Shown one piece after another: positions 7,099 to 14,843 of a stretch of 23,912 bases of DNA. A program made the translations under genes and the position numbers. The notes under the pieces were generated by a model, which did no database searches, was not told the origin of the DNA, and saw nothing but the letters and a program-made list of their open reading frames with translations. This stretch comes from Alphaproteobacteria bacterium (lineage in GTDB: Bacteria > Pseudomonadota > Gammaproteobacteria > JAGOUN01): NCBI GenBank assembly GCA_021151585.1, contig JAGKWX010000025.1, positions 1-23,912 of the forward strand, written 5' to 3'. Every line of letters starts with the position of its first letter. Positions within the stretch are counted from its first letter, which is position 1.

Positions 7099-8397
7099 GT
7101 GTTTCCACCGCTAAAAGTCAAATTTAATATTAAACCTTTTGCTCTATGGGCTATTTGCGGATTTTTTATGTTTTACCAACTGCTCTTACAATCGTCTCCG
7201 AGTGTGATGATTGAGCCGTTATCACATGATTTACATACAACGCCACTCGGCATTAGTTTGCTGTCATCCGCCTTCTTCTATACTTATGTAACCTTACAAA
7301 TTCCAGCGGGCATACTGGTTGATAGGGGAAATATTCGTTATATTTATACTTTCGGGATGTGTGGATTAGCGCTGAGCTGCTTATGCTTTTCATTTGCTGA
7401 AAACTTAACCACTAGCATATTCATTCGTATTTGTATGGGCGTTTTTGCCGCCCCAGGTTTAGTCGGTGCTTTTTACTTGATTGATCAATGGTTTTTTAAA
7501 CGCTATTTTTCATTTTTAGTAGGCATGACAGAAATGTGCACTGTATTGGGCACCGCAATAGGACAAGCGGTTTTAGCGCAAGGCGTCATTCATCTAGGAT
7601 GGCGACCAACATTCCTCATCTATAGCGCCATAGGATTTATTGCGGCCATACTTGGCTTATGTTTTTTACGCGAGCGTAAACCAAAAGTTAAAATTGATGT
7701 ATTGGCAAGCATAAAAAGAGTATTTGTTAAACGAACAACATATTATCAAGTTGCCTCTGATTCATTGATTGCCAAAGGCAGCTTTAAAGAAAATTTAAAG
7801 ATACTAATGAACATCCCTGACCTGTGGATTGCCAGTCTCATTAGCGGGCTCGCCTTTGCTATATTATCTGCTTTTGCTGGCTTTTGGTGTATTCCATTTT
7901 TAGAAAGTAATGCCCACCTTTCTTTAGGTCAAGCCGCAGTTGCTAGCGCTAGTATTTTTTTCGGCGCAGCTATATGCACACCATTTATGGGAGTTATTAC
8001 AGACAAGTGTAAGCACCATATCATTAGTTTAATGACATGGTCATTTATCATAGTGACCATATTATTGCTTGTACTAATTTTGATACCAACACCACCCCTA
8101 AGCATTATCTATATTTTATTAATAAGTATTGGTATGCTATCTTCTGTTTACGTTATTCCTTTTGCTCTCGCAAAAAAAATGGCGCCGCCTGGCGTTGGTG
8201 CGACAGCCATGGGAATCGTTAACGTCTTAAGCATTTTAATCGGGGCTCCAATATTGCAGCCTGTAATTGCCGTTATTATTCACGCTGCACAAAGTGCTGG
8301 AATAAGCGATCATCATAGCTTTGTTCTTGGTTTAAGTCTTTTTCCAGCACTGACATTAATCGCCGCTTACTTAAGTTTATTACTTAAAAAGCGATGA
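7099..8397 (+). CDS. Major facilitator superfamily transporter
   Basis: A polytopic inner-membrane transporter of about 432 residues with some 12 hydrophobic segments. After transmembrane segment 2 it has AGILVDRGNIRY, corresponding to the MFS loop 2-3 motif (GxLaDrxGxr), and a related GVITDKCKHH in the second half. A long hydrophilic loop (KPKVKIDVLASIKRVF and following) joins the two six-helix halves. No ATG is available near the start. GTG at 7099 is preceded by AAGG at 7 bases and leaves about 12 residues before helix 1, as in related proteins. A TTG at 6979 would add 40 residues without stop codons and cannot be excluded. Substrate is unknown; related Legionellales proteins are often annotated as metabolite or amino-acid transporters. 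Confidence 0.85.
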   Translation: MFPPLKVKFNIKPFALWAICGFFMFYQLLLQSSPSVMIEPLSHDLHTTPLGISLLSSAFFYTYVTLQIPAGILVDRGNIRYIYTFGMCGLALSCLCFSFAENLTTSIFIRICMGVFAAPGLVGAFYLIDQWFFKRYFSFLVGMTEMCTVLGTAIGQAVLAQGVIHLGWRPTFLIYSAIGFIAAILGLCFLRERKPKVKIDVLASIKRVFVKRTTYYQVASDSLIAKGSFKENLKILMNIPDLWIASLISGLAFAILSAFAGFWCIPFLESNAHLSLGQAAVASASIFFGAAICTPFMGVITDKCKHHIISLMTWSFIIVTILLLVLILIPTPPLSIIYILLISIGMLSSVYVIPFALAKKMAPPGVGATAMGIVNVLSILIGAPILQPVIAVIIHAAQSAGISDHHSFVLGLSLFPALTLIAAYLSLLLKKR

Positions 8398-8456
8398 GGT
8401 TTGATTAGAAATGTATTGATTAAATTGTACAATTTTTGCCAAAAACTAGGTTTAAC

Positions 8457-10220
8457 ATGTCTGCACTTATTAGTTTAGAAAAAATATACTTATCCTACGG
8501 AAATGTGCCATTACTTGATCAGGTGGATTTTCAAATTCACCCCAAAGAACGCGTCTGCTTAATTGGTAGAAATGGCGCAGGAAAATCAACATTTCTCAAG
8601 GTCATTGAAGGAAGCGTTAGCGCTGACTCAGGAAAAATACACCGTGCAACCGGATTAACCGTCGCTCGGCTTGAGCAAGAATTACCACAAGACGCCGACC
8701 TTACCGTCTTAGATGTGCTCACACAAGCATATGCTAATTACAGCGGTGAAACTTGGCAAATAGAGCGCCAGATTCAAGAAATTCTATTACGCTTAGAGCT
8801 AAGCGGCTCACAGAAAATTGCGGATTTATCCGGTGGCTGGAAACGACGAGTTGACTTAGCTAAAGCATTAGTAACACAACCACAATTACTATTACTAGAT
8901 GAACCAACTAACCACTTAGATATTGAAGCTATTCAATGGCTAGAAAATCAGTTACTACAATTTCACGGTGGGATTTTATTTATTACACATGACAGATCCT
9001 TACTACAACGTTTGGCGACGCGTATTATTGAATTAGACCGCGGACAATTGACATCATGGCCAGGTGATTATGACAATTTTCTACGTCGCAAACAAGAAAT
9101 GCTATCAGCAGAAGCACATCTTAATAGAGAATTCGATAAAAAATTAGCTGAGGAAGAACGCTGGATTCGACAAGGCATACAAGCACGTCGTACGCGAAAT
9201 GAAGGCCGCGTGCGTGCATTGAAAGCCATGCGTGAAGAACGACAACAACGTCGCGATATTCAGGGAAAAATAACACTTGAAATTAATGACGCTAAACAAT
9301 CCGGACAATGCGTAATTGAAGCAGAGAAAATCAACCATGATTTCGGCGGGAAACTCATTATCAATAATTTCACAACTCGCATCATGCGTGGTGACCGTAT
9401 TGGCTTATTGGGTCCAAATGGAGCAGGAAAAACAACCTTACTAAATATTTTGTTAGGAAAAATAGCACCAAACAAAGGAAGTCTTAAACTAGGAACAAAA
9501 TTAGAAATCGCTTACTTCGATCAATTACGAGCTTCGCTTAATCCTGAGCAATCAATTTTAGACAATGTTGCCGGCGGGAGAACTAGCCTGACTATTAATG
9601 GCAAAGAGCGTCATGTCATCAGTTATATGTCTGATTTTTTGTTTCCGCCACAGCGTTTAAGCACGGCAGTAAAAGCGTTGTCTGGTGGAGAATGTAATCG
9701 TCTTCTGCTTGCACAATTATTTAGCTTACCAGCTAATGTCCTGGTGATGGACGAACCGACAAATGACTTGGACATCGAAACTCTAGAGCTACTGGAAGAA
9801 TTGCTATCACAATTTACCGGAACATTATTACTTGTTAGCCATGATCGTACATTTTTAGATAATATTGTAACACGTATATTTGCTTTTGAAGGCGATGGCA
9901 AAATTGGTCAATATATTGGTGGCTACCAAGATTGGCTAGCGCAATCTCCGACTACTAATATAACCACAAAACAAATAACGGAGAAAAAAATATCAGAAAA
10001 AAAATCAAAAAACGATTTTCAAGATAGAAAAGAATTAAGTGCATTAATAAATAAAGTGGAAAAACTTGAAAAGCAGCAAAAAGAATTATTTGCCCAGATG
10101 GCAGAACCGGGGTTTTATGAAAAATCTGCAAATGACATCGATAAAGTGACTAAAAAATTAGAAAATATTGAAAAAGAACTTGAGATAGCATATGAACGCT
10201 GGGGAGAACTAGAAAAATAG
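8457..10220 (+). CDS. uup: ABC-F family ATPase Uup
   Basis: A 587-residue cytosolic protein with two ABC ATPase domains and no membrane segments. Domain 1 has Walker A GRNGAGKST (37-45), signature LSGGWKRRVDLAKAL and Walker B LLLLDEPTNHLDIEA. Domain 2 has GPNGAGKTT, LSGGECNRLLLAQL and VLVMDEPTNDLDIET. The ~30-residue linker region between them is arginine-rich (RRTRNEGRVRALKAMREERQ), and the last ~70 residues form the charged coiled-coil C-terminal domain that distinguishes Uup from EttA, YbiT and YheS. ABC-F proteins act at the ribosome; Uup has also been linked to branched DNA and precise transposon excision in E. coli. The ATG at 8457 with AGG at 8448-8450 is preferred to an upstream TTG at 8436. 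Confidence 0.94.
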   Translation: MSALISLEKIYLSYGNVPLLDQVDFQIHPKERVCLIGRNGAGKSTFLKVIEGSVSADSGKIHRATGLTVARLEQELPQDADLTVLDVLTQAYANYSGETWQIERQIQEILLRLELSGSQKIADLSGGWKRRVDLAKALVTQPQLLLLDEPTNHLDIEAIQWLENQLLQFHGGILFITHDRSLLQRLATRIIELDRGQLTSWPGDYDNFLRRKQEMLSAEAHLNREFDKKLAEEERWIRQGIQARRTRNEGRVRALKAMREERQQRRDIQGKITLEINDAKQSGQCVIEAEKINHDFGGKLIINNFTTRIMRGDRIGLLGPNGAGKTTLLNILLGKIAPNKGSLKLGTKLEIAYFDQLRASLNPEQSILDNVAGGRTSLTINGKERHVISYMSDFLFPPQRLSTAVKALSGGECNRLLLAQLFSLPANVLVMDEPTNDLDIETLELLEELLSQFTGTLLLVSHDRTFLDNIVTRIFAFEGDGKIGQYIGGYQDWLAQSPTTNITTKQITEKKISEKKSKNDFQDRKELSALINKVEKLEKQQKELFAQMAEPGFYEKSANDIDKVTKKLENIEKELEIAYERWGELEK

Positions 10221-10309
10221 AAAATATGTTTTCATGTAAGGCATAATGACCGTTTATGTTTGAGCCGTTACACTAATATAAGCAGGTATCTAGAGTCCAC
10301 CGTTAAAAA

Positions 10310-10933
10310 CTACTGCACAATTTCAAGCCGCTGGATAATAACCGGATTCACTGGCACATTCTCATAGTGATCACGCGTTGTCGTATCAACTCTTTTTATT
10401 TTATCAACGACATCCATTCCCTGAGTAACATGTCCAAAAGCACAATAACCCCAACCTTCCAAGCTTGGTGACACAAAATTCAAAAAATTATTGTCGACAA
10501 CATTAATAAAAAACTGCGATGTCGCGGAATGAGGATCGGCAGTTCTTGCCATAGCAATTGAGCCACGCACGTTTGCCGCACACTTTTCACCTTCATTTTT
10601 AATCGGCGCAAAGCTAGCAGGTTTTTCGCTCATATCAGATAACAAAGCACCGCCTTGTATCATAAAACCGTCGATAACTCGGTGAAAAATGGTGTTATCA
10701 TAAAAACCTGACTTTACGTAATTTAAAAAATTTCTTTTTGTTTCCTCTGCTTTTGAATCAAGCGTAATGTCAATAATGCCTTCGCTTGTGTACATTTTTA
10801 TAACGGTAGGTTTGGCGCCTGATTTATGGTTAACTGCATCTGCTAATGCACTTTCACCAGAAAACAATAGACCGATCGCTAGCACACTCTGGGTAAATAG
10901 TTTCACGTAGAACACTTTCTGAATTTTAATCAT
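10310..10933 (-). CDS. ppiA: Exported peptidyl-prolyl cis-trans isomerase (cyclophilin A type)
   Basis: A 207-residue cyclophilin whose first ~30 residues form a signal peptide (MIKIQKVFYVKLF, hydrophobic core, SALADA), indicating a periplasmic enzyme. The catalytic domain keeps FHRVIDGFMIQGG, IAMARTADPHSATSQFF and LEGWGYCAFG. It is closely similar to the cytosolic PpiB at 1837-2334, so the two look like paralogues split by location. The start at 10933 is chosen because AGGAGA lies five bases upstream and the signal peptide begins there; an ATG 18 codons upstream adds a non-hydrophobic extension. The Shine-Dalgarno lies inside a reverse-oriented iteron-like sequence at 10941-10955 (listed separately). 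Confidence 0.92.
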   Translation of the reverse strand: MIKIQKVFYVKLFTQSVLAIGLLFSGESALADAVNHKSGAKPTVIKMYTSEGIIDITLDSKAEETKRNFLNYVKSGFYDNTIFHRVIDGFMIQGGALLSDMSEKPASFAPIKNEGEKCAANVRGSIAMARTADPHSATSQFFINVVDNNFLNFVSPSLEGWGYCAFGHVTQGMDVVDKIKRVDTTTRDHYENVPVNPVIIQRLEIVQ

Positions 10934-10940
10934 TACTTTC

Positions 10941-10955
10941 TCCTGTATTCGTCCC
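10941..10955 (-). repeat. Outlying iteron-like copy upstream of ppiA
   Basis: Read on the minus strand this is GGGACGAATACAGGA. It matches the iteron consensus GGGACRTWTRCAGGA of the rep origin at 13 of 15 positions, with both GGGAC and ACAGGA halves intact. Its end forms the ppiA Shine-Dalgarno, as iteron 5 does for rep. It is almost 4 kb from the main array, so chance similarity is possible. Confidence 0.4.
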
Positions 10956-11049
10956 AAATCTGCTGTATCAAAGACACAGCCTGACACTTATTTATTATAA
11001 ATGCAATAACAAGAGCACAAAACTGCGTTCTTATAAATAATTACGACTA

Positions 11050-11066
11050 TTTCCGGTGACCAGAAA
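11050..11066. repeat. 17-bp palindromic element, copy 1
   Basis: TTTCCGGTGACCAGAAA is an imperfect palindrome with 8-bp arms around a central base. It lies between the ends of ppiA and the dehydrogenase gene. A near-identical copy is at 11987-12003, and similarity extends upstream (TTxCGxxTATTTC). A one-base centre rules out a normal RNA hairpin, so a dimeric protein-binding site is more likely. Confidence 0.55.
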
Positions 11067-11090
11067 TTAGCTCTTTTTTTAAACAAAACC

Positions 11091-11888
11091 TTAATCAAAC
11101 ATTCCCTGTGGCTTAGCCTGCCCTTCGCGATAAATGTGGTTCATTGAGGCCTGGTCTGTCGGATAAATCAACATTTCAGCGATAGAAACATGCAAGGGTC
11201 GCGTTGCAGAATAAACCACAGCATCAGCAATATCTTCTGCAGTTAACGGTGTAAAATCAGCATAAAAATTATCTGCCTTCTGCTTATCTTTCCAACGTAC
11301 CGTACTAAATTCTGTATTAACCGCTCCCGGTGCGACATCTGTCACGCGCAATCCTGTTCCCAATAAATCAAGTCGCAATGACGTGCTCAAAGCTCGAACA
11401 GCATGTTTCGTTGCGGAATATACATTACCTGTTGGATAATGACCATGGCCAGCGGCTGAGCTAATATTAATTATATGACCTTGTTTGCGCAACAGCATCA
11501 AGTTCACTATATTATGCGTTACATAAAGCAAGCCATTGATATTGGTTTGAATCATCGTATCCCAGTGATCCATATTACCTTGTTGCAAAGGCAGGCTATC
11601 TAAAGCTAGGCCAGCATTATTCACTAGCACATCTATATTTTTCCATGCGCTAGGAAGGGCTTGGATAGCAGTAACAACTTGCTCTTTGTCACGCACATCT
11701 AGCTCCATAACAAACACTTTAATATTATACTCATCTATAAGACGTTGGCAGAGTATATTTAAACGATTTTTGCGACGCGCGCTTAAAATCAGATGACAAC
11801 CTAAACGAGCAAATTGTTCAGCGCAAGCGGCACCAATTCCACTAGATGCTCCGGTGATGAATGTAATTTTATCTTTTAATGAATACAT
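11091..11888 (-). CDS. Short-chain dehydrogenase/reductase, YdfG-like
   Basis: A 265-residue classical SDR. TGASSGIG (residues 12-19) is the dinucleotide-binding motif and the SARRKNR segment after strand 2 suggests NADP(H) preference. VNNAG, the catalytic serine in NISSAAGHGHYPTG and YSATK (Tyr and Lys of the catalytic tetrad) are all present. The closest family I recognise is the YdfG-type 3-hydroxy acid/serine dehydrogenase group, whose motif order and C-terminal region near PTDQAS it resembles; the substrate is not established. The C-terminus is about 15 residues longer than E. coli YdfG. It stands alone, between two copies of a 17-bp palindrome (11050 and 11987) and next to the plasmid-like region. 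Confidence 0.9.
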   Translation of the reverse strand: MYSLKDKITFITGASSGIGAACAEQFARLGCHLILSARRKNRLNILCQRLIDEYNIKVFVMELDVRDKEQVVTAIQALPSAWKNIDVLVNNAGLALDSLPLQQGNMDHWDTMIQTNINGLLYVTHNIVNLMLLRKQGHIINISSAAGHGHYPTGNVYSATKHAVRALSTSLRLDLLGTGLRVTDVAPGAVNTEFSTVRWKDKQKADNFYADFTPLTAEDIADAVVYSATRPLHVSIAEMLIYPTDQASMNHIYREGQAKPQGMFD

Positions 11889-11933
11889 GTTTTTTCCTTA
11901 GAAAATTAATAAACATAATGTAAAGCATTTTAA

Positions 11934-11948
11934 GGGACATTTACAGGA
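11934..11948 (+). repeat. Outlying iteron copy
   Basis: GGGACATTTACAGGA fits the origin iteron consensus GGGACRTWTRCAGGA at all 15 positions. It lies about 2.8 kb from the main array, on the far side of the parA-parB-RHH operon and upstream of the dehydrogenase gene. Confidence 0.65.
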
Positions 11949-11986
11949 ATATTGTCACCTCATAAATTGATCGTTAGTTGCGCATA

Positions 11987-12003
11987 TTTCTGGTGACCGG
12001 AAA
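11987..12003. repeat. 17-bp palindromic element, copy 2
   Basis: TTTCTGGTGACCGGAAA matches the element at 11050-11066 at 15 of 17 positions; the two differences are at symmetric positions and keep the palindrome imperfect in mirror-image fashion. Together the copies bracket the dehydrogenase gene. Confidence 0.55.
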
Positions 12004-12239
12004 CAAAGCAAATTAAAGCTAAGCAGCCAGCGTAAACCTACAATAGGCTAATTTTTTTTATCAGATACAGTACATGGGCTAATATATATGACGGGAGATA
12101 AAAAAAGGCTCTGCATATTCCATGATGGAAAATAATGCCTTCAGTTACGCCGTTGACATCCTAGCGAATCAGCTAAAAGTGGTGAATCTAGTATAATGGG
12201 CTAATTACAGTGAGGTTTGCTAAGTCCCCTACCTTGACA

Positions 12240-12254
12240 GGGACGCATACAGGA
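12240..12254 (+). repeat. Outlying iteron copy next to the partition operon
   Basis: GGGACGCATACAGGA matches the origin iteron consensus at all but one position. It lies just beyond the stop of the RHH-like gene, so the partition operon has iterons at both ends. Confidence 0.6.
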
Positions 12255-12258
12255 TATT

Positions 12259-12594
12259 TTAACTTCGTAACAATCGCTGCATAATTGCAGTTCTAACAAT
12301 AGAGCTTTGCACACCCTCCAAAGTTGGGTGTTGTTTGCGTATTTCTACAATAGCGTCATCTAGTAATTTTTTTAATTCTGACTCAATGACGACTGTTTCA
12401 ACTTTCTCAAAACCATGCATTTCTTCACTATACTGAACTAAGCTAACAAAATCAGGTAGTCCAAGTAACGTTTGAATAGCTTCTGAAACCCAGATACTTT
12501 TACCACGTAAACCGTAGCCTTCGCGAGCTACGCGCTCACGTAATTCCGCTTGTAATGCGGCAGGAACAACAAATGTAATTTTGACTTTTAACAT
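12259..12594 (-). CDS. Small protein resembling two ribbon-helix-helix domains in tandem
   Basis: A 111-residue protein at the end of the parA-parB operon. Residues ~1-50 (VKITFVVPAALQAELRERV and a helix ending IQTLLGL) have the strand-helix-helix pattern of a ribbon-helix-helix DNA-binding unit. Residues ~65-111 (ETVVIESELKKLLDDAI, then SSIVRTAIMQRLL) repeat the same pattern. Most RHH proteins carry one such unit and dimerise; two in one chain would give a single-polypeptide pseudo-dimer. This is inferred from pattern only. The start overlaps the end of parB by 7 bases and has no ribosome-binding site of its own, so translation is probably coupled. Position suggests a role in operon autoregulation, partition or copy control. 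Confidence 0.65.
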   Translation of the reverse strand: MLKVKITFVVPAALQAELRERVAREGYGLRGKSIWVSEAIQTLLGLPDFVSLVQYSEEMHGFEKVETVVIESELKKLLDDAIVEIRKQHPTLEGVQSSIVRTAIMQRLLRS

Positions 12595-13553
12595 AATTGA
12601 TTAATAACTTGCTGTAAATAACGCGCCAATGCTTTACCAGTTAAATCAGCTGGGTTTTTCATACTAGAAATTAGCCCTTGCTCACTTAAAGCATGCAAAA
12701 TCAAATGCATGACTTTGTCATTTTTGAGCGCTACTGAAAAAACAGGTGAAGATGATACGGGATTTGAAGATTTTTGTACAAAGAATTTTTCGGTAGCAGC
12801 CTTGAGCTCTCTTAATGACGCGCCCTGTTGACATAACACAACTAATGCATCTTGATCTTTTAAGGCAGCTTTGACAATAAATGCGGCTTTATCAAGATTG
12901 CTAATTTTATTTTCTTTAATCGCTTGCCATAAATTAGAATTAGCTTGTAAAACTAGCCGATATTGTGCTGCTTGCGATACGGAAATGCCGGTTAAGTCGC
13001 TTAGTTCAGCGGCAGTAACACGATCGGGATTTTTATCGTGTTCATCACTATAAATTTTGAGAATGACACGTAAATTATTCAAGCGCTCCCATAACGTTAA
13101 ATCTTCACGTTCGTTATTTTCCATCCACTGCAAAATAACACGATTTAAAGCATTGGGTTTATCTTCTAAAATTCGGCATTGAATTTGCGTTTTACCAGCT
13201 AAAATAGAAGCTAATGTGCGCCGTTCACCAGCAATCAAACGATATTTATCTTGATGTTTATATACCGTTATGGGGTTAATTAAACCTTGTGCGCCTATAG
13301 ATTTAGAAAGAGATTCTAAACTAGCTAACTCATTTTTTTTCAGTTCAACTAAAGGATCACCTTCCAGCAGTCCTTCACGCACGTCTTGAAAGCTTAAATG
13401 AAGCTCTCGTGGGTTATCAGGATCAAGTTCTAAACGATCAATAGATATTACTTCTACTAATAACTGGCCAGAATAATCCTGCGCAGCAAGAATAGTTTCT
13501 TCTAAACTACGTGATAAAGAAGGATTAATAGAAAAAGCTTTGCGTTTAGCCAT
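12588..13553 (-). CDS. parB: Plasmid-type ParB partition protein
   Basis: A 321-residue ParB/RepB-family protein expected to bind a centromere and work with the neighbouring ParA in segregation. The N-terminal domain shows LDPDNPRE and GLINPITVYKHQDKYRLIAGERR, the last being the GERR motif (box II) that forms the CTP-binding pocket in ParB proteins. NEREDLTLWERLNNL and a helix-turn-helix region (TAAELSDLTGISVSQAAQY) follow. The C-terminal ~70 residues are divergent, as is usual for plasmid ParBs. It is clearly different from the second ParB at 16981-17808. AAGGA lies ten bases before the ATG. It is 123 bases downstream of parA and overlaps the RHH gene. Confidence 0.88.
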   Translation of the reverse strand: MAKRKAFSINPSLSRSLEETILAAQDYSGQLLVEVISIDRLELDPDNPRELHLSFQDVREGLLEGDPLVELKKNELASLESLSKSIGAQGLINPITVYKHQDKYRLIAGERRTLASILAGKTQIQCRILEDKPNALNRVILQWMENNEREDLTLWERLNNLRVILKIYSDEHDKNPDRVTAAELSDLTGISVSQAAQYRLVLQANSNLWQAIKENKISNLDKAAFIVKAALKDQDALVVLCQQGASLRELKAATEKFFVQKSSNPVSSSPVFSVALKNDKVMHLILHALSEQGLISSMKNPADLTGKALARYLQQVINQLC

Positions 13554-13676
13554 AATAATATAGTCCTTAAACTGTTATATATTGCACATATACGTCATAC
13601 GTTCTCTGGTGCGACCTCTACTGTGAAGTTTGAAATGGCCACAGCAGAGTTATACAGACTTCATGGATGTATAAAT
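13554..13676 (-). promoter_or_regulatory. parA-parB gap with stem-loop and palindrome (possible parS or internal control site)
   Basis: On the minus strand this 123-base gap forms a 10-bp stem, CTCTGCTGTG (13649-13640) with CACAGTAGAG (13625-13616), containing one G-U pair. A perfect 16-bp palindrome TGTATAAATTTATACA (13668-13683) overlaps the parA stop. Co-transcribed par genes usually abut, so this gap is long. It could be a centromere, an internal promoter/operator or an attenuator. Confidence 0.45.
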
Positions 13677-14543
13677 TTATACAAATACCTTGCCAAAAAT
13701 TTCCCGACATGTTGCTTCGCATTCTTGACGTGCGACATGATGTGGTTTTAATTCAAAAATACTGCGCGGCTCAGCATTTTCAACCAAAATTTCAGAATAT
13801 ACTGCTCGAGCTTTAATCGGATTAGGTAATACATATTGACCAATTCCTGGCATATTGCGTAGCTCTTGGAGAAATTCACGATGTAAATTAATATCACGGT
13901 ATTTATTCGGCAAAATTCCTAATAAAGTAATCGGAGATTCTTTGGTTCGCTTATAGGATTCTTGTTTCCATAATTGTAACATACCATAAATACCTTCTAT
14001 CGAAAACTGTTCCATTTGAGCAGGCACAATTAAATGAGTTGCAGCTTTAATCGCAGCAATCGTTAAAGGGCCTTTGGAAGGAGGAGTATCAATGATTACT
14101 AAATCATAATTTTTCTGTAAATCAGGCAAATCAACAAAATATTTCAATTGGATATGCACTTTTTCCAGCACTTCGTTTTTTGTTACTGCTTCGGCCTCGA
14201 GTAGTTTCTGTGAATGAGACGGCAAGAGCTCTAGTAAGTCGATATTAGTTGGGTAAGGAACCGCTTCTTCGCCATAAAAAATATTTGCAATACTGCTGCG
14301 TCCCTCCCAATCATCATCCTCGTCACCATTGTAATCAGGATGTAATGGCGGAATTTTGCCACTTTGATGAGCCGGATCATAATCCATTGCAATATATCGG
14401 CCAGATAAATTTGCTTGTGGATCCAAATCAATTAGTAATACTCTTTTTTTTAAGATCAATGAAGCGTACTCAGCCAAATTAATACTGGTGGTTGTTTTTC
14501 CTTCTCCACCTTTGTTGGTAGCACAGACGAGAATTTTTGCCAT
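13677..14543 (-). CDS. parA: ParA-family partition ATPase
   Basis: A 288-residue ATPase of the ParA/MinD family that would move plasmid or origin copies with ParB. The deviant Walker A motif KGGEGKTT is at residues 11-18 (second lysine at 16), Walker A'/B regions are VLLIDLDPQANLS (~35-47) and VIIDTPPSKG. There is no N-terminal helix-turn-helix extension, so it is of the short (type Ib or chromosomal) kind rather than SopA-like. Residues ~52-85 form an acidic insert (DYNGDEDDDWEG) between the first strand pair. AGGG lies about eight bases before the ATG. It is transcribed divergently from rep across the origin, and an AAGATA-CGA-TATCTT repeat at 14608-14622 upstream could be its operator. Confidence 0.93.
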   Translation of the reverse strand: MAKILVCATNKGGEGKTTTSINLAEYASLILKKRVLLIDLDPQANLSGRYIAMDYDPAHQSGKIPPLHPDYNGDEDDDWEGRSSIANIFYGEEAVPYPTNIDLLELLPSHSQKLLEAEAVTKNEVLEKVHIQLKYFVDLPDLQKNYDLVIIDTPPSKGPLTIAAIKAATHLIVPAQMEQFSIEGIYGMLQLWKQESYKRTKESPITLLGILPNKYRDINLHREFLQELRNMPGIGQYVLPNPIKARAVYSEILVENAEPRSIFELKPHHVARQECEATCREIFGKVFV

Positions 14544-14607
14544 TATTTAGCCCTGATGACATAACTTATGAATAAGCGTAACATAGGCTTGAGTTGAAGT
14601 TAAGAAA

Positions 14608-14622
14608 AAGATACGATATCTT
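14608..14622. promoter_or_regulatory. Candidate operator upstream of parA
   Basis: AAGATA-CGA-TATCTT is a perfect 6-bp inverted repeat with a 3-base centre, about 65 bases upstream of the parA start. Partition operons are commonly autorepressed by ParA, ParB or an RHH protein at such sites. No strong promoter hexamers could be assigned around it. Confidence 0.35.
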
Positions 14623-14725
14623 CCTGAATAAATATAAAAATTAACAAACAGTTTTATTTTTATATATGTTTATATTGTTTAAGATACATAAGCAATTGAT
14701 TAATAACATTTATTTCTTAGTTTCT

Positions 14726-14838
14726 GGGACAGATGCAGGACAATAAGTGACGTTTATAGGAAGAAAGCGGGGCGTTTACAGGATAAATCTAGGACGTAAT
14801 CAGGATGCTTCTGACTCACATTCGGGACATATGCAGGA
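14726..14838 (+). repeat. Array of five 15-bp iterons
   Basis: Direct repeats start at 14726 (GGGACAGATGCAGGA), 14747 (GTGACGTTTATAGGA), 14769 (GGGGCGTTTACAGGA), 14791 (AGGACGTAATCAGGA) and 14824 (GGGACATATGCAGGA). Spacings of 21, 22, 22 and 33 bases are multiples of about 11, so all five should lie on one face of the helix, as expected for initiator binding. The last copy's AGGA (14835-14838) is also the Shine-Dalgarno for rep. Confidence 0.8.
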
Positions 14839-14843
14839 AAAAA

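Larger units (their letters stand above)
11889..12258. other. 370-base gap at the left edge of the replication island
   Basis: This gap holds iteron copies at 11934-11948 and 12240-12254, the second 17-bp palindrome at 11987-12003 and an inverted repeat GTCCC/GGGAC near 12225-12244. A 24-codon ATG frame (12122-12196, beginning MMENNAFSYAVDILANQLK) is open but has no ribosome-binding site and I would not call it a gene. The promoter of the dehydrogenase gene should lie near 11890-11990. Confidence 0.5.
14544..14843. other. Putative iteron-type replication origin
   Basis: This gene-free 300-base stretch separates divergent parA and rep. In order it has an inverted repeat AAGATA/TATCTT (14608-14622), a very AT-rich segment (about 14625-14723) suited to strand opening, then five iterons (14726-14838). 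Theta-replicating plasmids with Rep_3 initiators have this plan. I found no DnaA box matching TTATNCACA. Origin activity is inferred from layout. Confidence 0.72.

Noticed and set aside
8436..8457. TTG start seven codons upstream of uup
   Set aside because: The ATG at 8457 has an AGG Shine-Dalgarno at 8448-8450 and begins where Uup homologues do.
12122..12196. 24-codon ATG frame in the gap left of the RHH gene
   Set aside because: It has no ribosome-binding site, is very short and shows no known pattern.
14544..14843. DnaA boxes in the putative origin
   Set aside because: No sequence close to TTATNCACA was found on either strand, so none is claimed; the TGTGGACAA near 4225 is inside mutM.
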